Position numbers and translations under genes: made by a program. Below, one piece after another: positions 63,804-64,000 of a stretch of 64,000 bases of DNA (position 1 is the first letter of the stretch; each line of letters starts with the position of its first letter). The notes beneath the pieces are model-generated. The model saw only the letters and a list, made by a program, of their open reading frames with translations. It was not told where the DNA came from and made no database searches. Origin of the DNA: Marisimplicoccus sp964437815 (GTDB lineage: Bacteria > Bacteroidota > Bacteroidia > Flavobacteriales > Flavobacteriaceae); NCBI GenBank assembly GCA_964437815.1, contig CAYTIE010000002.1, forward strand, positions 1-64,000. Reading direction: 5' to 3'.

Positions 63804-64000
63804 TTTAAAAAAGATTTTTGATAGAGATACGTGGGATGAAATTTTTGAATCTATCTCAAAAAATAGAACAAGAACTATAATTACCACTATAGGAGTTTTT
63901 TGGGGAATATTTATTTACATAGCCCTTGCAGGATCAGCAACTGGACTTGAAAATGGTTTTGATCAGGCTTTTAGTGGGATTAGCAAAAATTCTATGGGAT
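63796..64000 (+). CDS. second ABC permease, truncated by window edge
   Basis: 68 residues are visible from the ATG at 63796: DTWDEIFESISKNRTRTII, then a hydrophobic helix (about residues 28-48). This is the N-terminal start of another MacB-type permease. It would pair with the preceding one as a heterodimer. The gene runs beyond the window. Confidence 0.85.
   Translation, partial: MNSLKKIFDRDTWDEIFESISKNRTRTIITTIGVFWGIFIYIALAGSATGLENGFDQAFSGISKNSMG

Overview
The window is about 64 kb of a very AT-rich genome that looks like a marine, streamlined member of the Bacteroidota, close to Flavobacteriales. The grounds are: promoters of the Bacteroidota form TTTG-N19/20-TAnnTTTG with no Shine-Dalgarno sequences; almost exclusive use of AGA/AGG for arginine outside one operon; a complete alternative complex III (ActABCDEF) joined to an aa3-type oxidase; a DUF2723 membrane protein; and the flavobacterial gene orders nusA-infB-SPOR-act-cox-ruvB and maeB-ruvA-gcvH-tonB-ctaB-cox-sco-DUF420-ABC. 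Two runs of exactly 100 N mark it as a scaffold from a draft or metagenome assembly. There is no rRNA, CRISPR array, insertion sequence or prophage.

Layout. 1-8.1 kb: tRNA-Asn, RseP protease, a SCO-type copper chaperone, an Xaa-Pro aminopeptidase, a secreted sortilin-like propeller protein and a secreted S10 carboxypeptidase. 8.1-11.9 kb: a decayed remnant of a second propeller gene, then a three-gene succinate dehydrogenase operon whose membrane subunit carries a Cys/His motif suggesting a type-F (Rieske-containing) complex, and whose codon use differs from everything around it. 11.9-20.4 kb: an Ig-like lipoprotein interrupted by a false assembly gap, glycyl-tRNA synthetase, exonuclease III, a serine hydrolase, a cation/proton antiporter, an orphan histidine kinase and a bacilliredoxin. 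20.4-25.3 kb: nucleotide metabolism (dCMP deaminase, class Ia ribonucleotide reductase). 25.3-35.4 kb: phosphate transporter, CxxC-less thioredoxin, DUF2723 protein, a second large propeller protein and a fatty acid hydroxylase. 35.5-39.8 kb: tRNA-Gln, then nusA-infB behind a promoter and a terminator-like hairpin, and a SPOR protein. 39.8-50.9 kb: the respiratory operon actABCDEF-coxB-coxA. 51-56 kb: ruvB, maeB, ruvA, gcvH, tonB. 56.1-61.1 kb: heme O synthase and oxidase assembly/accessory genes. 61.1-64 kb: a small membrane protein plus HTH regulator behind an operator-like promoter, then an ABC transporter of the MacB type running off the right edge.

Together the genes describe an obligately respiratory heterotroph: malic enzyme, the glycine cleavage H protein and succinate dehydrogenase supply electrons to quinone, ActABCDEF oxidises quinol, and the adjacent oxidase with its SCO/CtaB assembly factors reduces oxygen. 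Secreted peptidases and propeller proteins point to peptide use. The most interesting signals are the unusual succinate dehydrogenase and its borders, the leader hairpin of nusA-infB, the absence of sprA and rimP from their usual places, and the operator-like inverted repeat at 61.1 kb.
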